Positions 34,659 through 42,379 of a stretch of DNA of 42,379 nt are shown piece after piece. The translations under genes and the position numbers were made by a program. Source of the DNA: Bradyrhizobium sp. (GTDB lineage: Bacteria; Pseudomonadota; Alphaproteobacteria; Rhizobiales; Xanthobacteraceae); contig NZ_JAFAVV010000741.1 in assembly GCF_019242285.1 (NCBI RefSeq), forward strand, positions 1 to 42,379, written 5' to 3'. Position 1 is the first letter of the stretch. Each line of letters starts with the position of its first letter. The notes below the pieces were generated by a model, which saw only the letters and a program-made list of their open reading frames with translations, was not told where the DNA came from and did not search any database.

Positions 34659-34755
34659 GTCATTCCGGGGCGGTCCGTAGGATCGAACCCGGAATCCGGG
34701 TTCGATCCTACGCATCCCGGAATGACGTTTTGGTCTGCGCGCGCGTAGACCAAAA
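34659..34755. repeat. Palindromic repeat element plus hairpin between the two secreted paralogues
   Basis: The element runs from GTCATTCCGGGG to CCCGGAATGAC (34659-34726), inverted ends also seen at 10332-10434. Its centre is an almost perfect 35-bp palindrome, GTAGGATCGAACCCGGA / TCCGGGTTCGATCCTAC (34677-34711). Next to it TTTTGGTCT...AGACCAAAA (34728-34755) forms a hairpin 3 nt before the stop of the upstream paralogue. The 229 nt between the two genes hold nothing else clear. Confidence 0.75.
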
Positions 34756-34757
34756 CA

Positions 34758-35384
34758 TCACATCGGCGGGGTCAGGCCGTCGCGGCCGACGCTGATGCGG
34801 TTGCTCTCGAAGGTGCCGTCATCGAGCGGCTTGACGAAGGCGATGATGCTGGCGCCGGCCTTCAGGTCGGACTTGTCGCCGGGGACATAGGTCACGACTG
34901 GCGTGTCCTGCGGCACCTCCACCTTCTTCTCGCCGTCCTTGTATTTCACTAGTAGCGTGTGGCCGTCATTGCCGACCACGCTCTCGGTCACCGTGGCGTT
35001 GGTCATGGTGGAATTCGGCTTCAGGTCATAGGGCCGCGATCCCTCGCCGGTGCCGCGCATGGCTTCCGGGAAGACATGGACCTCGACCGCCTTCGGCATG
35101 CCGTCCGGTCCCGGCACGGTCGTGGTGCCGATGAACGAGCCGACCTTGATCTCGGAGAGCGAGATCTTGATCAGGCCGACGATCTTCGCATCAGCAGTCA
35201 GATGCAGCTTGACGTCCTCGCCGCTGCGCGACTTGACCGAGAGCGTGTCGCCATCCACCGCCTCGATGGTGCCGCGCACCCGCGACGGCGTCGGCGATTT
35301 CTGCGCGATGGCGAAAACGGTCGAGGCCGTGACCATCGCGATCGCGATGAGCGGGCGGCCAAAGGTGGAACGGCGAACAGTCAT
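34758..35384 (-). CDS. Secreted protein of unknown function (GTIEAVDG type, copy 1)
   Basis: The protein has 208 residues with a signal peptide (about 1-27, ending FAIAQ). It is a tandem paralogue of the gene at 33899-34528 and is colinear with it: RVRGTIEAVDGDTLSVKSRSG, EIKVGSFIGTTTVPGPDG, FPEAMRGTGEGSRPYD, NSTMTNATVTESV, LLVKYKDGEKKVEVPQDTPVV and a C-terminus ESNRISVGRDGLTPPM. Each copy is followed by a TTGGTCT hairpin, so the duplication included the 3' flank. It is probably periplasmic, with unknown function. Confidence 0.82.
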   Translation of the reverse strand: MTVRRSTFGRPLIAIAMVTASTVFAIAQKSPTPSRVRGTIEAVDGDTLSVKSRSGEDVKLHLTADAKIVGLIKISLSEIKVGSFIGTTTVPGPDGMPKAVEVHVFPEAMRGTGEGSRPYDLKPNSTMTNATVTESVVGNDGHTLLVKYKDGEKKVEVPQDTPVVTYVPGDKSDLKAGASIIAFVKPLDDGTFESNRISVGRDGLTPPM

Positions 35385-35449
35385 GGGAACACTCCGGCAG
35401 GGTCGGTGTACCTACCAGGAGACCCCCTCGCCTGCACGATATTCCGGCC

Positions 35450-36292
35450 TCAAGCCTTTGTGAGATCGGCCTCGACGAGCGCACGAAGCTCAGGCGTCAC
35501 CTGCGGGCGCTGGCCGAACCACAAGCTGAATCCACGCACGGCCTGATGCAGCAGCATGCCGAGCCCGTCGGCGGTACGCAGACCGCGCGCCCTCGCCGCG
35601 GCGAGCAGCGGCGTCACCAGCGGCACATAGACGAGATCGGCGACGGCCGCCTCGGGCAGCAGGCGGCCGAGGTCGATCTCGAGCGCCGGCTGGCCGTGCA
35701 TGCCGAGCGAGGTGGTGTTGACCAGGAGGCCCGCGCGCGGCAGCACGCTGCTGGCCTCTTCCCACGGCAACGGGTGAACCCGTTCGCCGAACTGCTCCGC
35801 CAACCCTTGCGCGCGCTCGGCGCTGCGGTTCGCCACATGCACGCGGGCGATGCCGCGCTCGATCAGGCCGAACACGACGCCGCGCGCGGCGCCGCCGGCG
35901 CCCAGCACCAGCGCGTCACCGCATCCGTCCCATCCCGGCGCCGAGACATCGAGGTTGTCGATGAAGCCCTCGACATCGGTGTTGGTCGAGCACAATTCGC
36001 CGTTGTCGAACCACAGCGTGTTGGCGGCACCGACCGCGCGGGCGCGGGCATCGCCCCTGCTCAGCGCCAGCGCCTGCTCCTTGTGGGGGCGGGTGATGTT
36101 GGCGCCGACGAAGCCGCGCTGCGACAGCCGCAGGATGAAATCGGCGAATTCCTCCGGCGGCACCGCCTCGATGATGTAGCCACCTTCGATGCCGAGCAGC
36201 CGCAACCAGTAGCGGTGAATGACCGGCGAGCGGGAATGGGCGGCCGGCCAGCCGATCAGGCACGCCATCGGGGGCTTCTTCTCTGCGCTCAT
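35450..36292 (-). CDS. aroE: Shikimate dehydrogenase
   Basis: This enzyme reduces 3-dehydroshikimate to shikimate with NADPH in the aromatic amino-acid pathway. The protein is 280 residues from ATG 36292; the track's start six codons earlier is a TTG. Substrate motifs: IGWPAAHSRSPVIHRYW (Ser pair), GANITRPHKEQAL with the catalytic Lys, and STNTDVEGF with the catalytic Asp. The NADP domain has VLGAGGAARGVVFGL and HVANRSAERA. Near the end GLGMLLHQAVRGF supplies the conserved Gln. The Arg in NITRPHK replaces the usual small hydrophobic residue. No other aro gene is close. Confidence 0.94.
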   Translation of the reverse strand: MSAEKKPPMACLIGWPAAHSRSPVIHRYWLRLLGIEGGYIIEAVPPEEFADFILRLSQRGFVGANITRPHKEQALALSRGDARARAVGAANTLWFDNGELCSTNTDVEGFIDNLDVSAPGWDGCGDALVLGAGGAARGVVFGLIERGIARVHVANRSAERAQGLAEQFGERVHPLPWEEASSVLPRAGLLVNTTSLGMHGQPALEIDLGRLLPEAAVADLVYVPLVTPLLAAARARGLRTADGLGMLLHQAVRGFSLWFGQRPQVTPELRALVEADLTKA

Positions 36293-36329
36293 GACCGTCC
36301 AATCCGACAAGCCGCGGCCGCTGTCAATG

Positions 36330-36965
36330 TCACTTATGGTCCGTCAGCGCGCATAGCGCGGCGAGGCCGAGCGCCCAGATCGCGGCGAACCAGATCGCCG
36401 CGAGATTGATCCAGTGATAGGCAGCGCCGCCGCCGACCGCGCCCGCGGCCAGCGCCGCCCACAGGAGCAGGTTCGTGACCCAGCCGAGACGCGGCCCGCC
36501 GGTCAGCGCGACCGCCAGGTGCTGGCCGACCTTGACCAGCGCGCCGGTGACATAGGTGAGGCCAAGGCCGGCGCCGCCGTCGATCTGGAACACGGCGTTC
36601 TCCATGCCCATCGCCATCACGATGGCGCCGATCGTGAAATCCGGCCGCCCGAACGTGTAGCAGAGCGCGCCGAACGCGAGCAGCCCCGCCTCGGCGAGCA
36701 GCACGCGCGGCTGGCGATGGGCGCCGCGGCCGAGCACGATCAGGCTGCCGAGCAGCGCGCCCAGCGTGAACAGCGCGATCAGGGCGGACGCCTCGGCCGC
36801 GTCGAGCCATTTTCCCTCGGCGAGGCTGACGCCCATCCGGGTCGAGGTGCCGCTCATGAACGACACGAACAGCCCGCCCAGATGCAGGAAGCCGATGCCG
36901 TCGACATAGCCGGCGAGCGCGCTCAGCGCGCAGGCGAGCGCGATGTTGCGACGGGTGTCAAGCAT
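36330..36965 (-). CDS. DUF1275 (YoaK-type) membrane protein
   Basis: This inner-membrane protein has 211 residues and about six helices. The family start is clear: LACALSALAGYVDGIGFLHLGGLFVSFMSGTSTRMG. Also conserved are GMENAVFQIDGGAGLGLTYVTGALVKVGQHLA in the middle and a hydrophobic end (WFAAIWALGLAALCAL). The role of DUF1275 proteins is not established; transport has been suggested. It lies 9 nt after the GNAT-like gene and 37 nt before aroE, so the three may be co-transcribed. Confidence 0.9.
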   Translation of the reverse strand: MLDTRRNIALACALSALAGYVDGIGFLHLGGLFVSFMSGTSTRMGVSLAEGKWLDAAEASALIALFTLGALLGSLIVLGRGAHRQPRVLLAEAGLLAFGALCYTFGRPDFTIGAIVMAMGMENAVFQIDGGAGLGLTYVTGALVKVGQHLAVALTGGPRLGWVTNLLLWAALAAGAVGGGAAYHWINLAAIWFAAIWALGLAALCALTDHK

Positions 36966-36974
36966 GCTTGCCGG

Positions 36975-37769
36975 CTACGCCGAAGCACTCCACTCGTAGA
37001 CCTCCTTGTCAAAGATCTCCGCGAAGCCGGCGCGGCGCAGGTTGCGATGGGAATGCTCCAGCATGGTGAGCGTCTCCGACACCAGGAGCGCGCAGCCGAG
37101 CGCTTCGGCCCGCGCCAGGCGCGCCGCGATCAGCGCCTGCTGCGCGCCGCGCTTGCGGTCGCCCTCACGGGTCGCGGCCATGCCGAGATAGCCGATGTCC
37201 TCGAACAGGCAGAGGGCGGCGACCGCGACCGGACGATCGCCGTCGAACGCCATGTAGTGGAAGAAGCTCTCGCGGCCTGCCGACCGCACATATTCCGGCC
37301 ACAGCGCCTCGCCGAGCGGTTCCGCCGCCGCAGCTATTTCCTCCCCGTCGACCTGTCGGATGTCGAGATCGGTCGTGAAGGGAGCCGGACCGCGCTGTTG
37401 GCGGCACAGCGTCGGGTAGCGGGTCCAGGGGACGCGTATGAGCCCGGCCTGCTCGATCATGCCGCGCGCGACCGCGACATCCGGGCCCGGGCTAAACCAG
37501 ATGAAGAAGCGGCCGACGCCTTCGGAGGCGAATAGTTCGATCAGGCGCGGGATGCCGTCCGGCTTCATTCCTGCTTCCAGCCCACACAGATGGACGCGAT
37601 TCGGGTTGCCGGAGGCATACGGTTTCCGACCCGAGGGATCGATCGTGACATAGGCCTCGCCGAACGGGACGCAGTGAAACTGGCGGCGAGTCACACCCGC
37701 GGGCTGATTGCAGCCGTCGAGCCACATGGTCAACCGCTTCATCTTTCGCGCCAGGTTGAACTGGTCCAC
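36975..37769 (-). CDS. GNAT-fold acetyltransferase-like protein
   Basis: The protein has 264 residues from GTG 37769; an ATG nine codons later (37742) is an alternative start. The first half (about 35-135) is a variable N-terminal domain with GVGRFFIWFSPGPDVAVAR. The second half carries the GNAT pattern: MAFDGDRPVAVAALCLFEDIGYLGMAATREGDRKRGAQQALI, where REGDRKRGAQ is the acetyl-CoA loop, then ALGCALLVSET and HRNLRRAGFAEIFDK near the end. The acceptor is unknown. It is the first gene of a short cluster with the DUF1275 protein and aroE. Confidence 0.8.
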   Translation of the reverse strand: MDQFNLARKMKRLTMWLDGCNQPAGVTRRQFHCVPFGEAYVTIDPSGRKPYASGNPNRVHLCGLEAGMKPDGIPRLIELFASEGVGRFFIWFSPGPDVAVARGMIEQAGLIRVPWTRYPTLCRQQRGPAPFTTDLDIRQVDGEEIAAAAEPLGEALWPEYVRSAGRESFFHYMAFDGDRPVAVAALCLFEDIGYLGMAATREGDRKRGAQQALIAARLARAEALGCALLVSETLTMLEHSHRNLRRAGFAEIFDKEVYEWSASA

Positions 37770-37835
37770 TGCCTAAACCCCGCGTTCGCGTGAGCAATGT
37801 CGACGAAGGCGCTGAGGTTGAAAAGTGTCCACACA

Positions 37836-37870
37836 AAAAAAGTCCCGGACGGGCGTCCGTCCGGGACTTT
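37836..37870 (-). terminator. Rho-independent terminator of the EF-G-like gene
   Basis: AAAGTCCCGGACGG-GCGT-CCGTCCGGGACTTT is a 14-bp perfect stem. Read on the minus strand it is followed by a run of T (TTTTTTTGTG). It lies about 15 nt after the stop of the EF-G-like gene. Confidence 0.93.
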
Positions 37871-37884
37871 CTCTGCGTCGCGAC

Positions 37885-39933
37885 CTATGCCGCGTCGCGA
37901 TGCGCGGCGATGATCTGGTCGGCGGCACGGCCGGTGACCTCGGCCATGTGATCGAACTGGCGCGTGAACGAGCCGGCGCCTGCGGTCGCCGAACGCAGCT
38001 CGACGATCAATTCGCCGATCTCGGCCTCCGGCATCATGGCGCGGACGCAGTCCCAGCCCGACCAGCCCTCGCGGGTGTCGAAGCCGAGGATCTGCCCGCG
38101 CCGCCCGGACAGGATCGCGTTGATCTTGGCTGTCGCCTCGGTCGGGCAGACGATCTCGACCGTGTGGATCGGCTCCAGCAGCACCGGCTGGCATTGCGGC
38201 AGGCCCTCGCTGAGACCGATCCGCGCCGCCGTGCGGAAGGCGAGATCGGACGAATCCACGCTGTGGTAGGAGCCGTCGGTCAGCGTGACCTGCACGTCGA
38301 CGACCGGGAAGCCCAGCGGTCCGCGGGTGAGGCCGTCCTTGACGCCCTCCTCCACCGCCGGGATGTAGTTGCGCGGCACCGCACCGCCGACCACCTTTTC
38401 CTCGAACTTGAAACCCTCGCCGCGCGACAGCGGCTTGATGTCGAGCATGACGTCGCCGAACTGGCCGTGGCCGCCGGACTGCTTCTTGTGCCGGCCGCGC
38501 TGGGTGATCGGCTTGCGAATGGTCTCCTGATAGCCGACTACGGGCGGGTGCGACTTGACATTGATGCCGAAGCGCTCGCGCAGCCGCTCCAGCGCCACGC
38601 GTAGATGCATCTCGCCCTGCCCCCACAAGACGGTGTCGTGGGTGCGTGCGTTCTGCACCATGGTGAGTGACGGATCCTCCTCGTTGAGCCTGAGCAGCGC
38701 CTGGCCGAGCTTGACGTCGTCCTTGCGGTCGACCGCGGCGATCGACATCGCGAGCACCGGCGGCAGCGGCCCGATTTCGACCAGCGCGGCCGGCGCGGAC
38801 TTGCCGGCTGCCACGGTGTCGCCGGTCTTGATGGCGTCGAGCTTGCCGAGGGCCACGGTGTCGCCGGCCTCGGCCGCGGCGCGCTTGGTGTCGTGGGCGC
38901 CGCTCGCTGCGAGGATGCCCGACACCCTGCCGCTTTCGCCGGAAGCGGCATGCAGCGTCGCGCCGTCGTCGAGGTGGCCGGCGATGATCCGCGTCAGCGA
39001 CAGCTTGCCGCCGTGCTGCAGATGCACGGTCTTCAGCACATAGCCGAGCGCCTCCTTCGATGCGCGGGCGCCGAGCCGCTTGGCGGTCTCGGTCACGTCC
39101 GGTGCCTCGTGGCGCAGCGCCTTCATCAGCCGCAGCACGCCGTTCCCGCGCGTGGCCGAGCCGATCAGCACCGGGCAGATCAGCCCTTCGCGCAATTCCC
39201 GGGCGAGATCGTCGAATACGGCGTCGCGCGGCGGCTGGATGTCCTCCAATAGCTGCTCCATCAGCGCATCGTCGTGGTCAGCGAGCTTCTCCAGCATCGA
39301 GAAGCGGGCTTCCTTCTCGCGGTCGAGATCGCCGCCTTCGAGCGCGATCACCTCGGAAGCCTTGTGCTCGCGATAGACGAAGGCGCGCTCCAGCGCGAGA
39401 TCGACGAAGCCCTGGATCAACTCACCGTTCCAGATCGGGATCTGCCGCAACACCAGCGGCACCCGGGACGCCGGCTGCAGCATCGCGAGCGTCTCGCGGA
39501 CGCGCTTGCTGGCGCGGTCGATCTTGTTCAGGAACAGGAAGCGCGGAATTTTGAGGTCTTCCAATTCGCGCAGGATGATCTGGAGCTGCGGCAGCTTCTT
39601 CTCGTCGGCCTCGCAGACCACGACCGCCGCGTCGACCCCGGGAAGCGCGGCGCGCATGTCGTGCGAGAATTCGACCGAGCCCGGACAGTCGACGAAGGTG
39701 TAATTCTCGCCCATGAAGCTGGTGGTTGTGGCCGTCAGCCCGACGCTCATCTTGTGATGACGGGCCTCGGCGCTGGCGTCACCGACGGAATTGCCGGCGT
39801 CGACGCTGCCGGCGCGCGGGATCGCGCCGGTGCGGGCCAGGATCGCTTCGAGAAGGGAGGTTTTACCGCTTTGGAAAGGGCCCACCAGCGCGATGCACCG
39901 GGGACCGCGGGGACTTCTGACGTCTTGTCCCAT
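37885..39933 (-). CDS. EF-G-like translational GTPase
   Basis: The protein is 682 residues from ATG 39933, with AGGAGACGGCG upstream; the track's ORF is 16 codons longer. It has the EF-G layout: a GTPase domain (about 12-265), domain II (about 295-390), domain III, domain IV containing GRHKKQSGGHGQFGDVMLDI (about 465), and domain V. The GTPase motifs deviate: the P-loop is GPFQSGKTSL (18-27), not GHIDAGKTT; G3 is DCPGSVEF (82-89), where Ser replaces the catalytic His of DTPGH; NKID (136-139) is normal. It is therefore a paralogue of EF-G, not the main fusA, which usually sits with rpsL/rpsG/tuf. Its role is unknown; ribosome-associated factor or regulator are possibilities. Confidence 0.88.
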   Translation of the reverse strand: MGQDVRSPRGPRCIALVGPFQSGKTSLLEAILARTGAIPRAGSVDAGNSVGDASAEARHHKMSVGLTATTTSFMGENYTFVDCPGSVEFSHDMRAALPGVDAAVVVCEADEKKLPQLQIILRELEDLKIPRFLFLNKIDRASKRVRETLAMLQPASRVPLVLRQIPIWNGELIQGFVDLALERAFVYREHKASEVIALEGGDLDREKEARFSMLEKLADHDDALMEQLLEDIQPPRDAVFDDLARELREGLICPVLIGSATRGNGVLRLMKALRHEAPDVTETAKRLGARASKEALGYVLKTVHLQHGGKLSLTRIIAGHLDDGATLHAASGESGRVSGILAASGAHDTKRAAAEAGDTVALGKLDAIKTGDTVAAGKSAPAALVEIGPLPPVLAMSIAAVDRKDDVKLGQALLRLNEEDPSLTMVQNARTHDTVLWGQGEMHLRVALERLRERFGINVKSHPPVVGYQETIRKPITQRGRHKKQSGGHGQFGDVMLDIKPLSRGEGFKFEEKVVGGAVPRNYIPAVEEGVKDGLTRGPLGFPVVDVQVTLTDGSYHSVDSSDLAFRTAARIGLSEGLPQCQPVLLEPIHTVEIVCPTEATAKINAILSGRRGQILGFDTREGWSGWDCVRAMMPEAEIGELIVELRSATAGAGSFTRQFDHMAEVTGRAADQIIAAHRDAA

Positions 39934-40111
39934 TTCGCCGTCTCCTTTGGATTGGAGCTCGGCCCTTGATTGGGTCGGCAAACGTCCATGGTCTGCCTGA
40001 CCTCAGGATTTGGCAAGCGGGAAAGTGTCGCTGCGATGCGTCCGAAATTTGTTAACACCGTGCTCTCCGTTGTTTCACGGAGAGCGGAGGCACGAAACCA
40101 TCGCGCCTGGG

Positions 40112-40594
40112 CTAGCGTCCCGGCCGCAGTTCCAGGCTTTCCAGACCCGCGGCAACGCTGAGGCCGACCTGCCCCTGCACGCTGAGCGGCTGCAGCGCAA
40201 TCGAGTTGGCCGAGCCACCCCACAGCGCGTTGCCCCCCACGCCGATGCCGACCGACGCGCTGCCCTGTGCGCCCGCATAGGTGCCGGCGAGATCGCCCGG
40301 CCCGAGCCGCGCCACCGGCGCGTAGACGCCCCAGCCGAGCACCGTCTCCTGGGTGATGCCGAGATCGATGCCGACCTTGCGGATGGTTGCGACGTAGCGA
40401 TCCTCCGGCACGCCTTCGACGCGCAGCACGCAGCCGAGATTGGTGACGGAGCCGACGACGTAGCCGACGCTCGCGCCGCCGCGGCACTCGAGGATTCCGA
40501 CCTGCACGAGCGAAGGTTGCTGCGCGCGGGCACACGTTGAGGATGTGGCAAGCAGGATCGCCGCTGCCGCTGCAAGAACGAATGAACGAGACAT
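40112..40594 (-). CDS. DUF992 secreted protein (copy 2)
   Basis: The protein has 160 residues from ATG 40594, with GGAGCC upstream; the track's start is 26 codons earlier. A signal peptide ends TCARAQQPS. The mature part is the DUF992 pattern: QVGILECRGGASVGYVVGSVTNLGCVL, then DRYVATIRKVGIDLGIT, LGPGDLAGTYAGAQGSASVGIGVGGNALWGG and IALQPLSVQGQVGLSVAAGLESLEL. Two conserved Cys (ECRGG and LGCVL) may pair. DUF992 proteins are exported or outer-membrane-associated in alphaproteobacteria and have no known function. A hairpin (GCTCTCCG/CGGAGAGC, 40062-40085) follows it. Confidence 0.88.
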   Translation of the reverse strand: MSRSFVLAAAAAILLATSSTCARAQQPSLVQVGILECRGGASVGYVVGSVTNLGCVLRVEGVPEDRYVATIRKVGIDLGITQETVLGWGVYAPVARLGPGDLAGTYAGAQGSASVGIGVGGNALWGGSANSIALQPLSVQGQVGLSVAAGLESLELRPGR

Positions 40595-40691
40595 GAAACA
40601 AGGCTCCGAACGCGGAGAGATGTGATGCGAGCGCTGGCCCCATGGCCGGCGCCGGCCGCATCTATGCCACAATCGGCATTCTCATGCCAAA

Positions 40692-40720
40692 GATTAAAGA
40701 GGCCCGCTTTCGCAGGCCTC
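40692..40720 (-). terminator. Likely terminator of DUF992 copy 1
   Basis: On the minus strand GAGGCCTGC-GAAA-GCGGGCCTC forms a stem with one mismatch (40699-40720) and is followed by TTTAATCTTT. It lies about 30 nt after the stop of the DUF992 gene at 40750-41277. Confidence 0.75.
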
Positions 40721-40749
40721 CCGTTCATTCTCGTCATGAAAACGTTGCG

Positions 40750-41277
40750 TCAGCCGCGCATCGGGCGGTGATGATGACGGTGATGAAAATGCCGGCCGCC
40801 CGGCGCGAACGCCACCGGCTCGAGCTCGAGGCTCGCGACGCCCGCCGCGACGTTGAGACCCGTCTGGCCCTGCACGCTGATCGGCTGCAGCGCATAGGCG
40901 TTGGCCGGACCGCCGACCAGGAAGTTGCCGCCGCCGCCGACACCGACCGACACGTTGGCGCCGACGCCGCCATAATTGCCGGCGAGCACGCCGCGCGCGA
41001 GGCGCGTGGTCGGTGCACTGACGGCCCACCTCATCTGCGTCTTCTCGGTGAAGCCGAGATCCACGCCGATCCGATGCACGGTCGCCATATAGGCCTCGGG
41101 CCTTCGGCCCTCGCTCTGGAACACGCACTCCAGGTTCGCCACCGAGCCGACGACGAAACCGACATTCTGACCGCCCCGGCATTCGAGAATGCCGGCCTGC
41201 ACCGGCGGCAGCGCGTTGGCAGTCGCGACGCCGCCGGCGAGCGCGGCGGCGGCAATGAAGAGAGTTGCAAGTCGCAT
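40750..41277 (-). CDS. DUF992 secreted protein with His-rich tail (copy 1)
   Basis: The protein has 175 residues from ATG 41277, with GGAGATCCG upstream; the track's start is 23 codons earlier. A signal peptide ends ATANALPP. It is colinear with its neighbour: QAGILECRGGQNVGFVVGSVANLECVF, AYMATVHRIGVDLGFT, ARGVLAGNYGGVGANVSVGVGGGGNFLVGG and YALQPISVQGQTGLNVAAGVASLEL. Its extra C-terminal tail reads GGRHFHHRHHHRPMRG, with six His, and could bind metal. The function is unknown. It is the probable result of a tandem duplication. Confidence 0.88.
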   Translation of the reverse strand: MRLATLFIAAAALAGGVATANALPPVQAGILECRGGQNVGFVVGSVANLECVFQSEGRRPEAYMATVHRIGVDLGFTEKTQMRWAVSAPTTRLARGVLAGNYGGVGANVSVGVGGGGNFLVGGPANAYALQPISVQGQTGLNVAAGVASLELEPVAFAPGGRHFHHRHHHRPMRG

Positions 41278-41409
41278 GGGTTCGGATCTCCGCGAGACGG
41301 ATGTGATTGGCGGGCGCAAAGGAAGGAACCGCCGTGTCCAAAACATGGCGGTGCCGGTGATCAGCCCGCAAAAATCCTCGCTGAGGTATTCCGCCTCGCG
41401 AAAGAGGGG

Positions 41410-42379
<970 letters not shown>

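Noticed and set aside
34529-34753. 75-residue extension of the secreted protein at 33899-34528
   Set aside because: It crosses a palindromic repeat, and the ATG at 34528 has a good ribosome site and starts a signal peptide.

Overview
The window is strongly GC-rich with dense, GC-biased third codon positions. Its core gene set (purA, serC-serA, glmM, aroE, an aspartate aminotransferase, DUF992 and Omp31-like outer-membrane proteins, the small 'FPASDPP' protein) and its intergenic palindromes ending in CCGGAATGAC point to an alphaproteobacterium of the Bradyrhizobium/Rhodopseudomonas group. That is a judgement from recognised families and repeats; I could not search a database. The region looks chromosomal. 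I see no tRNA, rRNA, CRISPR array, integrase, transposase or phage gene.

Layout. (1) 1-2.5 kb: purA with a partial downstream partner, then a 1.1 kb gap holding only a doubtful, possibly frameshifted membrane-protein remnant. (2) 2.5-5.9 kb: two paralogous EamA/DMT exporters flanking an HD-domain hydrolase and a pseudogene scar, where a TetR N-terminus has been joined to a TauE/SafE fragment. (3) 5.9-7.6 kb: a Cache-type chemoreceptor. (4) 7.9-12.3 kb: an operon of a D-2-hydroxyacid dehydrogenase and a CUT1-type ABC transporter (binding protein and two permeases, no ATPase). (5) 12.3-15.2 kb: a small secreted protein, a secreted alpha/beta hydrolase, a crotonase and a ChaB-like protein. (6) 15.3-21.6 kb, minus strand: two tandem MuiA-like (DUF4139/4140) proteins, then a FecR-like secreted protein paired with a CHASE2 adenylate cyclase.

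(7) 21.8-24.7 kb: serC-serA, the first two steps of serine biosynthesis, preceded by a leader that resembles the alphaproteobacterial serC RNA motif. (8) 24.8-28.2 kb: a small membrane protein, a GNAT acetyltransferase, a glutathione transferase and two outer-membrane beta-barrels. (9) 28.4-33.7 kb: an Fsr-type MFS exporter, glmM, a 56-residue protein, an FMN-dependent L-lactate dehydrogenase and an unrecognised protein. (10) 33.7-35.4 kb: a repeat-rich stretch around two tandem secreted paralogues of unknown function. (11) 35.4-37.8 kb: aroE, a DUF1275 membrane protein and a GNAT-like protein. (12) 37.9-42.4 kb: an EF-G-like GTPase, two DUF992 proteins and a 5'-truncated aspartate aminotransferase.

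The genes are mostly housekeeping metabolism mixed with envelope and transport functions. The recurring theme is duplication: five neighbouring pairs of paralogues (EamA, MuiA-like, outer-membrane barrel, GTIEAVDG-type secreted protein, DUF992), plus two very short tandem duplications exactly at gene ends. I did not find a convincing new multi-gene system. The best leads are the FecR-like/CHASE2-cyclase pair, the EF-G-like GTPase lacking the G3 histidine, the MuiA pair in which only one copy is exported, the serC leader, and the TetR-TauE scar.
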